Positions 59,384-60,398 of a DNA stretch of 60,398 nucleotides are shown here, piece after piece. The notes under the pieces are model-generated. The model was not told the DNA's origin, did no database searches, and saw only the letters and a list, made by a program, of their open reading frames with translations. Source of the stretch: Collinsella sp. CAG:166 (lineage in GTDB: Bacteria; Actinomycetota; Coriobacteriia; Coriobacteriales; Coriobacteriaceae); assembly GCA_000434535.1 (NCBI GenBank), contig FR878701.1, positions 738-61,135 of the forward strand, given 5' to 3'. Position 1 is the first letter of the stretch; every line of letters begins with the position of its first letter. The translations under genes were made by a program, and so were the position numbers.

Positions 59384-60398
59384 ATGAGCAAACATCTTAA
59401 GTTATTTTCGGCATTGTTGGTGCTGATGGTCCTTGCGCCCATTTCTGTGTTTGTTTTTCCCTCGAACGCGGAAGCTGCGCGGTCCCTAGTTGAGAATTCC
59501 TGGCGTTATGAGGATGGACAATTGGTCGCAGAGGATGCTTCTTCCGAAGAAGATGGAATAGCCTTATTGTCCATGGACATTCTTCCCGATGGGGCTACGG
59601 CGCAGGGCATCGATGTCAGTGAGCATCAAGGACGTATTGACTGGAATGCTGTTAAGGCTTCTGGTATCGATTTCGCTATACTGCGTGTTGGATTTGGCGC
59701 TCCATCTTGGGGCGGTCGAGTTGACTATCAATTTAATCGAAATATTTCTGAGTGCGAGCGACTCGGAATTCCTTACGGCGTCTATATCTATTCATATGCT
59801 TTTGATAATCAACAGGCAGCCGATGAGGCGTCCATGGTGATTGACTGCCTATCGGGGCGCAATCCTAGGCTACCGGTGTATTACGATCTTGAGGACAAGA
59901 CAATTATTGCAGATGGTCGTCAATCCGGAATTGCATCTAGAGCTCAGATATTCTGTAATAAGATTTCTAGTGCTGGATATAAGCCAGGCATTTATGCAAA
60001 CCTAAATTGGTTTAACAATATATTGACCGACCCTGTATTTAAGAGCGGTTCTTGGGATCATTGGATTGCTCAATACAACTCCCAATGTCACTATACCGGC
60101 AGTTACAGCTTTTGGCAGTATACAAGCCGCGGAAAAGTTTCTGGTATTAGCGGAAACGTTGATATGAATTACGCGTATGTTGATGTCTCTCTTTATTACT
60201 GGCAGTTAAAAGAGGGCACTTGGTATTACGCAACCTCTGACGGCAAAGCGTATACCGGATGGTTGTGCCAGGGTGGCACCTGGTACTGGCTCGAGCCCGA
60301 CGTGGGCGGTGCCATGGCTACCGGCCTTCACGAGTGCAACGGCTCCCTGTACTGGTTTAATTCGTCCGGCGCGATGTCGACCGGGTGGGTCCTCGACG
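59384..60398 (+). CDS. GH25 muramidase with cell-wall-binding repeats (partial, runs off window)
   Basis: The first 338 codons of a secreted lysozyme. A signal peptide ends near residue 32 (NAEAA). The glycoside hydrolase family 25 domain starts with GIDVSEHQG (residues 75-83); the catalytic pair is Asp168 and Glu170 in YYDLEDK, and FWQYTSRGKVSGISGNVDMN closes the domain. GH25 enzymes cut between MurNAc and GlcNAc in peptidoglycan. Cell-wall-binding repeats start near residue 275 (GTWYYATSDGKAYTGWL) and continue to the window edge, so the C-terminus is unseen. ATG at 59384 follows GAGG. It is the third repeat protein in a row. Confidence 0.9.
   Translation, partial: MSKHLKLFSALLVLMVLAPISVFVFPSNAEAARSLVENSWRYEDGQLVAEDASSEEDGIALLSMDILPDGATAQGIDVSEHQGRIDWNAVKASGIDFAILRVGFGAPSWGGRVDYQFNRNISECERLGIPYGVYIYSYAFDNQQAADEASMVIDCLSGRNPRLPVYYDLEDKTIIADGRQSGIASRAQIFCNKISSAGYKPGIYANLNWFNNILTDPVFKSGSWDHWIAQYNSQCHYTGSYSFWQYTSRGKVSGISGNVDMNYAYVDVSLYYWQLKEGTWYYATSDGKAYTGWLCQGGTWYWLEPDVGGAMATGLHECNGSLYWFNSSGAMSTGWVLD

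Overview
The window looks like a chromosomal segment of a high-GC gut actinobacterium of the class Coriobacteriia, most probably a Collinsella species. This is inferred from gene content: Rho with a long Ala/Pro-rich N-terminal extension, a CarD regulator, an actinobacterial suf operon led by an Rrf2 regulator, a GGGtGRT protein beside a NifU-like scaffold, and secreted proteins built from tandem cell-wall-binding repeats. No 16S rRNA gene is present to prove it.

Layout. 0-3 kb: trpS and a WecA/TagO-type lipid-carrier glycosyltransferase, with a candidate small structured RNA. 3-11 kb: a radical SAM enzyme, tRNA-Ala(CGC), a tail-anchored coiled-coil protein, nicotinate phosphoribosyltransferase, then proB and proA (proline synthesis) separated by an opposite-strand proline-iminopeptidase-like hydrolase, and an HD hydrolase. 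11-13 kb: a REP-associated tyrosine transposase (RAYT) among three copies of a terminator-like repeat, and a CarD regulator. 13-20.5 kb: argS, rho, a membrane protein and a VanZ-like protein. 20.6-25.2 kb: a ROK sugar kinase, an aminotransferase, tRNA-His plus two identical tRNA-Lys genes followed by a decayed tRNA 3' end, and a fumarate-reductase-type flavoprotein. 25.5-28.5 kb: the GGGtGRT/NifU-like pair and a second RAYT. 29-36 kb: sufCBDSU, divergent from an Rrf2 regulator that is followed by a complete MntA/HepT (antitoxin/toxin-type) pair. 36-39.7 kb: a sortase-anchored surface protein with an unusual MPKTG signal and a degenerate AAA-ATPase-like protein. 39.7-49.1 kb: a polysaccharide cluster of six GT2 glycosyltransferases and an acyltransferase. 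49.3-55 kb: an accessory, partly AT-rich island with an AAA ATPase, a 58-bp tandem array of GCAAC/GTTGC hairpins, a broken transposase, and DUF2971-like, HEPN-like and DUF4365-like genes. 55.1-60.4 kb: a candidate structured RNA with GNRA loops and a predicted pseudoknot, then three secreted cell-wall-binding-repeat proteins with different heads (a Cys/His cluster, an NlpC/P60-like hydrolase, and a GH25 muramidase cut by the window end).

How the parts relate. Envelope building and remodelling is the main theme: undecaprenyl-linked polymer initiation, glycosyltransferases, acyltransferase, sortase substrate, wall hydrolases. Fe-S assembly (suf, NifU-like/GGGtGRT) is the second. The most distinctive signals lie outside ordinary genes: several palindromic repeat families (three carrying a GGGAC core), two RAYTs, the 58-bp hairpin array and the 55.2 kb RNA. 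All family names come from reading translated sequences; no database search was run.
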